Source: Puffinus mauretanicus (lineage: Eukaryota > Chordata > Aves > Procellariiformes > Procellariidae). Taken from it: a stretch of 64,000 nt of DNA. This document shows, piece after piece, positions 16,420-26,825 of the stretch; within the stretch, counting starts at the first letter, position 1, and every line of letters begins with the position of its first letter. The stretch spans positions 62,001 to 126,000 of the forward strand of contig JAJKFH010000154.1 in assembly GCA_023333565.1 (NCBI GenBank), in the 5' to 3' direction. The notes under the pieces are model-generated. The model had not been told where the DNA came from. It did no database searches and was given only the letters and a program-made list of their open reading frames with translations. Position numbers and translations under genes: made by a program.

Positions 16420-16685
16420 TCACTTGGCACCAGTGCGTTCCCGCAGCGCGGGCAGCGTCAAGGTCTCCGGCGCCGATTTCTTGCGCGGGCGAGTCTTGCG
16501 GGGAGCGAGGAAATCGGGGGCCTCGTCGCTGAGGGGGGTGGAGGGGGCGCTGGCGGGGGCCGAGCGCGTGGCCACGGGTTGCCCCACCTCGCTGACCGAG
16601 ATGGTGGGTGCCACCAGGCCGATGAGCTCGTTGGTGGCCTCCTGCGTCGCCCGCTCGTAGCACCGCACCTCCTCCATTGTCATCC
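16420..16685 (-). CDS. Alternative last coding exon 9B (long isoform) of the PITPNC1-like gene
   Basis: CAG acceptor at 16686-16688, two bases completing the split codon, then MTMEEVRCYERATQEATNEL and a serine/proline tail ending at TGA 16420-16422. The tail contains RSAPASAPSTPLS and RKKSAPETLTLP, matching the regulated C-terminus of the long RdgB-beta isoform. Confidence 0.85.
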
Positions 16686-19600
16686 CTGCCGAGCACAGCC
16701 GGGCTTGGGGCCGCTCGGCACGGCCGCATCCTGCACCCCGTCATGCCGGGGCAGCCTGCGCCCCACGCACCGGCTCCCCCCCGAGCTGGGTGCCGGGCAG
16801 GGGACAGGGGCTAGGGACAGGGGGACGGGCAGGGAAGGGGACGCTGGGTGGCGCAGCCAGCCCCCCCGCTCCGGCCCCAGCCCAGCCAGCAGCAGGGAAG
16901 GGACGGACAGGCAGCGCAGGCAGGGGACGCGCGGGGAGGGCAGCCGGGCGGGGGGGGGACCCTCCGCCGCGGGGTGCAGGGGGGGGTTCGGCGTGCACCG
17001 TGCACAAGCCCCCCCCTGCCTGCACCCGCCTGCAGGCAGCGTGGCGGGGTCTGGGGGCTCCGTCCCCTGCAGGCAGCGTGCGGCAGGGCTGCCCCCGCAG
17101 CGGGGATTAGGGGTGCTGGCTCCCCAGCTTTTGGTTTGTGGCCACTTGCATCTGAGTCTCGAAGGCCCGGACCTCTTCCAGGGACATGTCTGGAAGGCAG
17201 AGAGCCGCTCACCGGGACGGCCCCGCGCCCGCTGCCGGCACCCGCTGCTGCCCATCGCCGCACCCGCGGCTCCCGTCCCCGTGTCCGCATGCGGCAGCCA
17301 CCCGCGGCGTGTCTCCCTGCCAGACCGGGGGTGCAGGCAGCGCAGGCAGGGGTGCTGGGGCTCCTCTCCCCCGCCCCGGGCTTCGGCCAAGCCTTCCCCA
17401 GGCGTGCGGGGGAGCGGGCAGCAGGCGGGAGAGCGGGCAGGGGGCGGGGGAGCGGGCAGCGGGCGGGGGAGCGGGCAGCGGGCGCGGGAGCGGGCAGCGG
17501 GCGGGAGAGCGGGCAGGGGGCGGGGGAGCGGGCAGGGGGCGGGGGAGCGGGCAGCGGGCGGGAGAGCGGGCAGCGGGCGGGAGAGCGGGCAGGGGGCGGG
17601 GGAGCGGGCAGCGTGCGGGAGAGCGGGCAGGGGGCGGGGGAGCGGGCAGCGTGCGGGGGAGCGGGCAGCGTGCGCGGGAGCGGGGAGCGGGCAGCGAGCA
17701 GGGGTGCAGGCAGCGGGCGGGGGGTGCAGGCAGGCGTGAGGGCAGGGGGAGCGAGCAGCGCAGGCAGCGCAGGCAGCGGGGGAGCTGGAGGAAGAGCGGG
17801 AGCTGCCCGTGGGGTTAGTGGCGTCGGAGGTTAAACCCGCAGCCCCCTCCCACGCCGGGGGTCCGGGGCCACCCCGGGGACCGTGTGTCCCCCCCGCTGT
17901 CACCAGGGCGGCCCCACGGACTCACCGCACCACTCGTCCACCCAGGCGAAAGCCTGCCGGTGCCCGATCAGCAGGATGTCCCGGATCACCTGCGAGGCAC
18001 GGCGGGGGTCAACACCCTGTCGCTGTCCCCCCAACGCCCCCCCTCTCCCCGGCCTCGCCCCTCCCCCCCTCACCTTGTGCACGAACTGCTCCACCCGCGT
18101 CTGCAGCCCCCACACCTCGAACTTGACGCTCACCAGTTTGTAGGAGCACATGATGGGCTTGGTGTGCTGGCGCCAGCCCTCCCGCAGCGGCCCCCGGCCC
18201 GTCTTGGCCGAGCTGAAGAAACGGGGGTCCTGGGGGGGGGGGGAGGGCAAAGCAGAACCGTGAACCCCCCCACCCCCCAGGGATGGGGGACAAGACCCCG
18301 GGGAGCTTCCCCCAACCCCTGCCTGTGCTACCTCCAGGCTGCGGTAGTAACGCTCGGGGATCTCGTCGAAGGCGATGTCCAGGAAGGAGACCTCGTGGTC
18401 GCCCAGGATTTTATCGCTGCGGAAGATCTGGGGAGGGGAGGGAGGGTGAGAGGCACCGGGCGGGGGGGGGTGTGTGGGTGTGGGTGTCCCCCCGCGATGA
18501 GTTTGTCAGGTCTCAGCTGCAGCGCAGACTCACGTTCTCGCTGTCCCCGCAGTTGTCCTCGTACTTGGTCTCGATGTAGATGGAGAACTTGGGCAGGAAG
18601 GAGCACTGCAGGGAGCGGCCGTCAGCTGGCCCCGAGGGATGCCCGTCCCGAGGGACGCCCACTCCAAGGGACACCCACCCCCAAGGACACCCACCCTGAA
18701 GGATGCCCAGCCCCAAGGGACACCTACCCCCAAGGACACCCACCCTGAGGGATGCCCAGCCCCAAGGGGTGCCCAGCCCCAAGGACACCCACCCCAAGGA
18801 CACCCACTCCAAGGGACACCCACCCCCAAGGACACCCACCCTGAGGGATGCCCAGCCCCAAGGACGCCCAACCCCCAGGACACCCACTCTAAGGGACACC
18901 CAGCGCCAAGGGACGCCCACCCCAAGGGATGCCCACCCCAAGGGACACCCAGACCCAAGGGACACCCAGTGCCAAGGGACACCCAGCCCCAAGGGATGCC
19001 CAGCCCCAAGGCACGCCCACCCCAAGGGACATCCAGACCTAAGGGACACCCAGCCCCAAGGGATGCCCACCCCTAAAAATGCTGACTCCAAGGGACACCC
19101 ACCCCCAGGAGATGCCCACTCCGGTGCCCCCTCCCCAGCCATGCCAGGTGCTGGGAAAGGGGCCAGGTCCCTGCATGCCACCTCCTTACCGTGTACTCTG
19201 CAGGGACACCATGGCGCGTCAGCATCACGGGGTGGCATCGCCGGGTGGCATCGCGGGGGAGAGAGGGAGCGGTGAGACTGGGAAGCAGCCACGGCCGGGC
19301 TCTCCCGGCCGCCCACCGCCGCCACCACCGGAGCGGGGCTGGGTGCCCGGCGGTGCCCGTCCCCGCGCCCTGCCCGGGGCTCACCGGTGATGGTGTAGGG
19401 GTAGTAGTTCCAGGCCTTCTCCGTGATGTAGAAGATGCGGGGGGTCACCGCCCGCGCCCAGCTCGGCAGTTTGCTGTGGGGGAGGGGGGGGGTCCACTCA
19501 GGGCAGGATACGGCCAGTGGGCACAGCCCTGCCCAGTGCCACCCAGCCTTGCTCCACTGAATGCAGCCCCCCACAGCACGGCCCCGGCTCTGGGACCCCC

Positions 19601-22600
19601 ATCCCCTCCCCAGGGACCCCACCTGCTCCTCAGGACCCTCCCCTCCACCCCAGGGACTTTCCTAGGGACCCCTGCCACCTCCCCAGGACCCTCACCTGCA
19701 CCCCAGGACCCTCACCTGCACCTCAGGAATGCCGCCAGGGACCCATGCCACCTTGCCAGGACCCTTCACCTGCACCCCAGCACCCCCCAGGGGACCCATG
19801 CCACCTCCCCAGGACCCTCATCTGCACCCCAGGAACCCCCTAGGGACTCCTGCCACCTCCCCAGGACCCTCACCTGCACCCCAGGACCATCACCTGCACC
19901 CCAGGACCCCTGCCACCTCCCCAGGACCCTCACCTGTACCCCAGAACACCCCCAGGGCCCCTGCCACCTCCCCAGTATCCTCATCTGCACCCCATCTCCC
20001 CCCCAGGGATCCCTGCCACCTCCCCAGGACCCTCATCTGCATCCCAGGACCATCACCTGCACCCCAGGACCCCCCCAGGGACCCCTACCACCTCCCCAGG
20101 GCCCCCCTTCCCAAGACCCCCCAACTTCCCCAGGGCCAGGACCCCATGGTGCCCCCATTATCCCCAAGCACCCTTGCCCAGCACCCCGTGGCTGCCCACG
20201 CTGCCAGGGCAGGATCAGGCCCCCAGGGGAGCCAGGAGCTTTTGATTAATTTGCGGGCGTTATAAATACCAGCCCTGAGAGGGGAATCGTGAGCGCCGCG
20301 GCTAAAAATAGCTCGTCTCACGCCAGCGACTCCCCGGCGGGGGAGCGGTCGGTGCCCGCACCACGGCGTGCCGCAGCTGGCAGCGGGGACGCGGGGACAG
20401 CAGCGCCAGCTGCCAGCGGCTGCCCAACGGGCACCCGAGGCTGCGCGCGGGGACGCGGGGACACCCCCAGGGATGGGCTGAGCGGCAGCCTGGGCATCCC
20501 CGCTGAGCCCCGCACCGCGGCCGAGGCACCCACCGGTACCCAGAGATGGGTGCCCACCGGGAGAGGGGTGCAGCACCTGGAGAAGGGTGCAACCCCCCAG
20601 GGATGGGTGCACCCCTGCAAGGTGGGTGCATGCCCTGGAGGTGCGTGCACCCCAGGAGATGGGTGCAGCCCCTGGAGATGGGTGTACCCCAGGAGATGGG
20701 TGTACCCCAGGAGATGGGTGCACCCTGGGAGATAGCCCCCAAAGATGGGTGCACCCTGGATGATGGGTTCACCCTGGGAGTCGGGTGCAGCCCTTGAAGA
20801 TGGGTGCATGCCTTGGAGATGGGTGCACCCCAGGAGATGGGTGCAGCCCCCCAAGATAAGTGTACCCCAGGAGATGGGTACACCCTGAGAGATAGGTGCA
20901 GCCCCCGAAGATGGGTGCAGCCCCCGAAGATGGGTGCACCCCTGGGAGATGGGCACAGCCCCCGAAGATGGGTGCAGCCCCCAAAGATGGGAGCACCCCT
21001 GGGAGACGGGGAGGTCCTGAGACCCCAGGATCCTCACCTGCACCCCAGGAATGCCCCCAGGGACCCATGCCACCTCGCCAGGACCCTTCACCTGCACCCC
21101 AGCACCCACGCTGCAGGGTGTCAAGGACCCGGAAAGGATCTTCCCCAGGAATTCTGGAGGGAGGAATGGGGCCACCCCGATGCCTGCCCATGCCCCCCAC
21201 CTCAGTGTTGCCCCACGGAGCCGGGGTGCCAGGACCCCCTCCCCACCCCAGCACCCTTTGCCGGAGCCGCAGCCTCACCTAGAGAGGTGGACGCGCTTCT
21301 CGGTGAACTGGCCGGGGCCGTGGACGGGGTCCTCGTGGGGCTCGTTCTTCACCACCTCCACGCCCTCGCCCTTCTCGCTCTCCTGGTGACTGTGCTTGCT
21401 GATGGTGTAGAGCTGCCCCACGCGGTACTGCAACCACAGCGCCCGGCCTCAGCGCTGCCCTCCCCTGCCCCGGCGCCCTCCCGGCGCAGCACCGGGATGG
21501 GCTCCTCTTTACCGGGCTAATGGGTTTCCAGCTGCACCGCCGAGAGGGGAAACTGAGGCACGGGGCAAAGGGATGAGAGACCCCGAGCCATGCGGCGGGC
21601 AGGGGTCTCCTGGGGCACCCTGTTTCAACCCCCTGGCCCCTGGGCTGCTCCAGCACCCAGGTGAGGGCCAAATCCTGCCCTCCCTGGTGTCCCAGTGCCT
21701 TGCAGAACGCCTGGAGGTTTTCTGCTCAGCAAGAGCCAGGGAAAACTGTACATATATATAGGGAGAGATGTGTATACAGATATATACACGTGTGTGTATT
21801 TGATGATGCGGCCGCGCAATAAGTGTTTTATTGTTCTGCCGAAGATCCCATCCATCACCCCAACCGCCAGCGCGATCTTATCGCCCCTAACTGAAAACCT
21901 CCCCCGGGTGCGAACACAAAAGCGGTGCCCAGGGAGGGCTGGTGCTGCCCGGCGCGGCCACTGTCACCGCAGCTCCCCGCTCCCTGAAACGGCCCCGTCG
22001 GCCCCACGTGCCCACGAGTGACGTTTGGTCAGGGATGCCGCCAGCTGCCGGCTATCGCCGCTGTTTGCCGACAGGGACTGGGGCTCCCTGCCGGAGCAGA
22101 GATTGAGCATCAGAGCAGCCACCCCGAGCACTGCGGTGCCACGGGCACCCAAATCCCCGGTGCCCTTCGCCCACTGGCTCATCTCATGGTCCTGGGACCG
22201 GCTGCCCCCGGTGCTGCCATCGGGCCCAAGGTCACCGTGCCCAGGGATGGGACGTCCCCCCTGCCTGCCCCCCAAAACACGGCTCAGCCCTCGCACGGAG
22301 CATCCCGAGCCCAACGGCTGTGGCCAAAGCACACCTCAGCGGCTCGGCCAAGGCGGACGGTCCCCGCCATGAGCCGTGCCACGAGGGGACGGCAAAGGGG
22401 GCTGCGGTGTCCCCCAGCCCCTCTCCGGGCAGGGACCTGATCCCCTGGCACCCCACTGCTGTGGGTACAGGACCCCCACCCACAGCCTCCTCCATTGGTG
22501 GATCCCTGCAGCCGAGCTGTCCCTGGCACCCATGGCCGGGGGGCTTGGGGCTCCCCCCACCTCTGCACCCCTCTTCCCAACCGACACCTCCTCTCCTGCA

Positions 22601-22683
22601 CAGGCAGCCCCGGCCCCCCACTGCCCCCCACTCACCTCCTCGGTGGTGAGCGGCATGCAGATGCGGTACTCCTTGATGAGCAT
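16420..22683 (-). CDS. PITPNC1-type (RdgB-beta, class IIB) phosphatidylinositol transfer protein, probable paralogue
   Basis: Coding exons: 22636-22683, 21279-21427, 19385-19473, micro-exon 19190-19197, 18534-18605, 18332-18427, 18074-18229, 17926-17989, then alternative last exons 17107-17189 (254 residues in total) or 16420-16685 (315 residues). All phases agree. The ATG has a GCCACCATG context. The protein begins MLIKEYRICMPLT and carries class IIB hallmarks YYPYTIT, FLPKFSIYIETKYED, DEIPERYY, IMCSYKLVSVKFEVWGLQTR and DILLIGHRQAFAWVDEW. The family transfers phosphatidylinositol and phosphatidic acid between membranes. The long form keeps two RSAP/KSAP serine motifs (Ser269, Ser298) at the positions where PITPNC1 binds 14-3-3. 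The block around 18332-18427 (SDKILGDHEVSFLDIAFDE) differs strongly from human PITPNC1 as I recall it, while the rest is close, so I favour a paralogue over the orthologue. Orthology is not settled, so no symbol is given. Confidence 0.9.
17107..17189 (-). CDS. Alternative last coding exon 9A (short isoform) of the PITPNC1-like gene
   Basis: CAG acceptor at 17190-17192, same phase as exon 9B, encoding DMSLEEVRAFETQMQVATNQ and a short tail to TAA 17107-17109. It is homologous to the start of exon 9B. No canonical polyadenylation signal was seen between 17107 and 16686, so the transcript end of this form is unknown. Confidence 0.75.
17400..17790. repeat. 19-bp GC-rich minisatellite
   Basis: Tandem units close to GCGGGCAGCGGGCGGGGGA, about 20 copies with A/G and C/G variants, fill most of the intron between exon 8 and alternative exon 9A of the PITPNC1-like gene. 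They create long false open frames on both strands. Confidence 0.9.
18640..19090. repeat. Roughly 16-bp minisatellite (CCAAGGGACACCCACC type)
   Basis: Tandem units of 15-17 bases alternating between CAAGGACACCCACC and GAGGGATGCCCAGCC forms, more than 25 copies, fill the intron between the 72-bp exon (18534-18605) and the micro-exon. Confidence 0.88.
19190..19197 (-). CDS. 8-nt micro-exon of the PITPNC1-like gene
   Basis: The minus-strand sequence is CTGCAG|AGTACACG|GTAAGG. Its eight bases complete Glu and add Tyr-Thr, joining ...YYPYTIT to CSFLPKF exactly as in PITPNC1 proteins. Without it the frame breaks. Confidence 0.9.
19600..20115. repeat. Minisatellite of CCCAGGACCCTCACCTGCAC type
   Basis: About 20-24-bp units with consensus CAGGACCCTCACCTGCACCC interleaved with CCCAGGGACCCCTGCCACCT. 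It lies in the large intron 19474-21278. A copy of part of this array recurs at 21023-21112, beyond a different repeat. Confidence 0.85.
20302..20311. promoter_or_regulatory. MEF2-type site CTAAAAATAG
   Basis: Perfect match to YTAWWWWTAR inside intron 19474-21278, in otherwise very GC-rich DNA. Function is untested. Confidence 0.3.
20540..21010. repeat. Minisatellite of GAGATGGGTGCACCCCAG type
   Basis: Roughly 18-20-bp units built on GATGGGTGCA, 20 or more copies with variants (CCCGAAGATGGGTGCAGCC), in the same intron as the array at 19600-20115. Confidence 0.87.
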
Positions 22684-24159
22684 GGTGGCGCGGGCAGGGC
22701 CGGCAGGGCGGGGGTCAGGCGGAGGCGTCGGCGCTGGCGGGGGCACAGCTCATTCTGGGGGGACCCAGGAGGCGCGGTGAGAGCGGGGGGATGGCGCTCA
22801 GCAGCCTCCCACGCTCCCATCCCATCACCCCACGCTCGAGGCGGCCGCCCCGCTCTCGGCACCGGTGACTTCATAAGCCGTTGCCATGGCAGTGGCGTGA
22901 GGTCACCAGTGCGAGGAGTAGCCCGAGTGTACCCGGCTGGGGACACCCTAGCACCCCAAAATCCCCATGGCATTAACCCCTTCCCTGCCAGGCAGACACC
23001 CACACCCCGAGGCAGGTGTCTTGGAGCACATGTGTCCCCCCAAAATACGGTGCCCTCCCTTCGGGGTGCCACATCCTCACCCGCACCACGGTGTTGCAGC
23101 GAGAGGGTTGCAGGGACGCTGGGACCCACCCCTGGGCACCCATGCTCTGGCCTGCCCTGGGGGGCTGCTCCCGGGGAGCACCCATGGTCATGTCCCTTGC
23201 ATGGGACATCCCTTCCCTGGGTCGGAGCCGGACCCCCCACCCTGAGGCTGCCCCCAAGCACCCATCCTGGCCAGCACCCACTCCGGGGCTGCCCCCCAGC
23301 ACCCATCCTGTCCGGTGGCACTGCCAGGCTGCCCCGCTCGCCCCCCTGGCCCCTGCTCCAGCTGGGGCTGGGGACGTTCCGGGTGAGTAACAGAGCAGCT
23401 CGGGGGGCTCCTGGCCGTGGCCCCCAGACCCACGGGGCAGGGAGGGGACGCGAGCCCCCCGGGCAGTCACCCTGAACGGGGGATCAGGCCTTGGAGGGGG
23501 CAGATGGGGGCTCACAGGGGGTCTTGTCTGGGGGCAGCTTGTCCAGCTGGGGACACAGGGGCATCCCTGGGGGCACTGGGGGACACGGGCATCCCTGGGG
23601 GCACTGGGGGACACGGGAGCGTCCCTGGGGGACACAGGGGCACCCTGCTGACAGGGAAGAGGGCTGGGTGCTGGTGTGGGGTTGCGGGAAGCCCTAAGCC
23701 CCCCCCAGAGGGGCTCCTCACCCCGCCCCGGGACCCCGCTGCCCGCGGCAGGGCGTGGAGAGGGAGGGGACAGCCTGGGGACACTCGGGAGCACGGGGCA
23801 CCCCGGGCCGCCCGGACCCCAGGGCACCGCGTCCCCCGCCCCATCCCGGCACCGGGGCGGTTCAGACCGGCTCGGGGGGTCCGGGGCTGCCCCGGAGGGG
23901 GGGAACACGTCCCGGGGGGGCGGACCCCGGGGAGTCCGGCCGGCCGTGCTGCCGGGGTAAGCGGGCGATGCCCGGAGCCGCGGCGGCTCGGGGCACCGCG
24001 GCGCCGGGACCGGCAGCACCGGCCCCGCTCCCCCCGGCCCGGGCTCCGCCGCCCCCTCCCCACCGCTCCCCTCCCTCTCGGCCCCCGTCGCCCGGCCCGT
24101 TCCGCCGCATCCCCCGCGGGGCCAGGGCTCCCGCCGCCCCCCGCCCCGGCCGCACTCAC

Positions 24160-24280
24160 CCGGGCCCGCGGCGGTGCCCGCTCCCCGCCGCCGCCGCCGT
24201 GCCCCGGCCGCCCCGGGCCGTGCGCAGGAGCGCGCCGCCTCCCGCACCGCCTCCCGCGCCGCGGCACACCGACCCCTAGG
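24160..24280 (-). promoter_or_regulatory. CpG-island promoter / non-coding first exon of the PITPNC1-like gene
   Basis: The minus strand has a good donor, CGCGGGCCCGG|GTGAGTGCG, at 24159/24160 in a dense CpG island (about 23.7-24.3 kb). The coding start is in the next exon. The right-hand limit is a guess: a tandem repeat begins at about 24285. Confidence 0.5.
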
Positions 24281-24284
24281 GGGA

Positions 24285-24860
24285 GGAATGCACCGGCACC
24301 GCACCGCACCGGCACCGCACCGCACCGGCACCGGCACCGGCACCGCACCGCACCGGCACTGGGACCGCACCGGCACCGGGACTGCACCGCACTGGCACCG
24401 GCACCGGGACCAGCACCGGCACCGGCACCGCATCGCACCGCACCGGGACCGGCACCGGGACTGGCAGCGGCACCGCACCGGGACCGGCACCGGCACTGGG
24501 ACCAGCACCGCACCAGCAGTGGCACCGCACCGCACCGGCACCGGCACCGCACCGGCACTGCACCGCAGCGGCACCGGGACCGCACCGGCACCGGCACCGG
24601 GATCGCATCGCACCACACCGGGACTGGCACCGGGACTGGCAGCGGCACCGCACCGGGACCGGCACCGGCACTGGGACCAGCACCGCACCAGCAGTAGCAC
24701 CGCACCGGCACTGGGACCACACCAGGACCGGGACTGGGACCTGGACCGGCACTGCACCGGCACCAGGACCAGGACCGGGACCGGGACCGGCATCGGCATT
24801 GCACTGCACCGCACCAGGCTGCACCGCACCACGCCGGCACCGGTACCGGGGCTCCCCCAG
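24285..24860. repeat. CACCGG/CACCG short tandem array
   Basis: About 575 bases composed of 5- and 6-base blocks CACCG, GGCACCG and GGGACCG in irregular order, with a longer internal duplication (around 24430-24500 resembles 24610-24680). It lies directly upstream of the PITPNC1-like CpG promoter. Confidence 0.9.
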
Positions 24861-26561
24861 CACGGCACAGACCAGCCCCGGCTGGGAGATGCCCCGGGGT
24901 CTCCCCTGGCCCGGGCTCTCCCGCTGGGCTGTTCCCCCCAGCTGGGTACAGGGAGCTGGGAGCCCCCCAAACCTCCTCCTGCACCCCGCCCCGCACCCAC
25001 CCACCCACACCGCGCTGCCCACCCGGCCTCCTGCACCCCAGCCTCACCGCACCCCATGTGCCACCCCGAGCCAAACACGTTACCGGCACGAAGCACCACA
25101 ACTCATAACGGGCGACAGCCGCCGCTGGCACCGCACTTCCCCTGCCCCTTTCCTCCATGAATTTCAATCAACCCAGGCACTAAAAATAGCCACGCTCGGG
25201 CGCTGGGCAGGGCTGCGCCCAGCCAGTGTGGTTTTCCCTTTATTTGCTCCAAAAATTCTGCCTCGGAGGCTGCGAGCGGCTCCCACGGCACTGCCAGGAG
25301 GGCGCAGGCCGAGCCGTGCCGCTCGGTGTGAGTGTGGCACCGTGGCACGCTCCGGCCTCGCTGCCTGGGCTGCAGGGGAGCAGCCCACCCGGTGCCAGGG
25401 TGCTGCGGTCACGGAGTGATGGCCACCATGGGGACATGGACCGGGCGAAGGGGACACTCAGAAGCCCATGGTGTTGCCATGACCAGCGGTGCTGGGACCC
25501 GCCGCTGCGGTGGCCCCAGCACAAGGCACGTAGGTCCCGCTAACCCGGGCACCGTGGCACCCATGGGTGCTGTATAGTGTCCAAGGCTGGGTCTGGGCTC
25601 TTTCGCTGCCTTCCCCTGGTGCAGCCGCCATGGCAGCCGGTCTGCGCCATCTCGTGGTGGTGGGGACCCCGCTCTGCGGCCCCCAGCGAGCCCTGAGGCA
25701 GCGGGGATGGGCCCTGGGCCATGCCTGGCTTGGCTCCTGGCCCCAGCAGCCCCGAGGTGCTGGGGATGTCCCCAGGCTGTGGCTAGTGCCAGGGCAAGCA
25801 GCGGCAGAGGGAGCAGCACGGGCTGGGGACGGTGGCCCCAAAAGCTGCCGGGGTGCCCCGCGGGGTGCCCGTCCCACATCCGGGAGCAGCGTGCCAGGAG
25901 CTCTGCCTGCCGGGCACACCTTCCCCTGCCCGCCCCCGTTCCCATCTGCCTGCACCGCTCCGCTGCCTTCTTCCTGGTACACCCGCCTGCGGTGCCACCG
26001 TCCTCCCCATGACATGTCTCAACACCCCCAGCTCTGGTGGCACCGGGTGACAGCCACCCCCCTCCTGCCCTGTGTCCCCCCAGGCAGGGGACTCCCCCGG
26101 CAGCCCCCAAGGGGTAAAGCAGCACGGGGCTCCTGCCAGCATGGCTGGGACCAAACCCAACGGGGGTCCCGCTGGGGTGGCAGTGGTGGTGCCGAGGACC
26201 TGGCGGTGCTGGTGAGGAGGACCTGGTGGTGGCGGGGGACCTGGCGGGCTCAGCGCCCCCCAGCCACATTCCTCCCGAACCTGTTCGGCAGGGTCCTGTG
26301 CAGGTGCCAAGGCAAAGGCATCCGGGTTGGGTTTTTTCCTGGTCATGCCCTGCTTCACTCCGGCGCCGAGGCAACAAGGAGCAGAAAAGAGGATTTGCTG
26401 AAGCCTGATGCCCCCTCGCCACCGCCAGTGTCCCCCGCCCAGTGCTGCCGGTGCCCCCCCCGGTTTCTCACCCCCGAGCCCCCCGAGCCGCTGGGGAGGA
26501 TCCCGCAGAAAGCCGGGAAGGGGAAGAAAGAGGCAGCAGAAGCAAGTGAAAAATGACCCAA
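24861..26561. other. Intergenic, GC-rich, no gene recognised
   Basis: Interval between the PITPNC1-like promoter and the MYADM-like 3' end. It contains long open frames without family resemblance and one perfect MEF2-type CTAAAAATAG at 25180-25189. No exon could be supported. Confidence 0.5.
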
Positions 26562-26567
26562 TTTAAT
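26562..26567 (-). promoter_or_regulatory. MYADM-like polyadenylation signal ATTAAA
   Basis: TTTAAT on the plus strand, 259 bases beyond the MYADM-like stop codon; the commonest variant of AATAAA. Confidence 0.6.
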
Positions 26568-26825
26568 CCCAAAGCTCCCCAGCCCAGCTCCAGGGTTTCG
26601 GGAGCACCCTGTTCCCTCCCAACCCGGCTCCCCGGCCCGGCACCCCGTGGGGCACGGGGCTGAGCGCACCCCCGGGAGCGCCCTGCGGCTCTCCGCCCCA
26701 GCACAGGGAGAAGGAGCTTTCCGAGGCGTCCGGCCTCTTCCTCAGCTCCGCCGGCAGCTCCGCACCGGCACCGGCACCCAGCCACGTCCCACCACCCCTT
26801 GCCCCACCGGGGCCACCCAGAGCCC

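Noticed and set aside
16680..17903. Proline/arginine-rich long frame
   Set aside because: Read through the 19-bp minisatellite and two real exons of another frame.
22880..22893. GTTGCCATGGCAGT, X-box-like
   Set aside because: Second half-site has two mismatches and the neighbouring gene is not a ciliary gene.
22973..25099. Very long open frames (over 700 codons) on the minus strand
   Set aside because: They run through a CpG island and the CACCG array, have repetitive composition and no family resemblance; high GC removes stop codons by chance.
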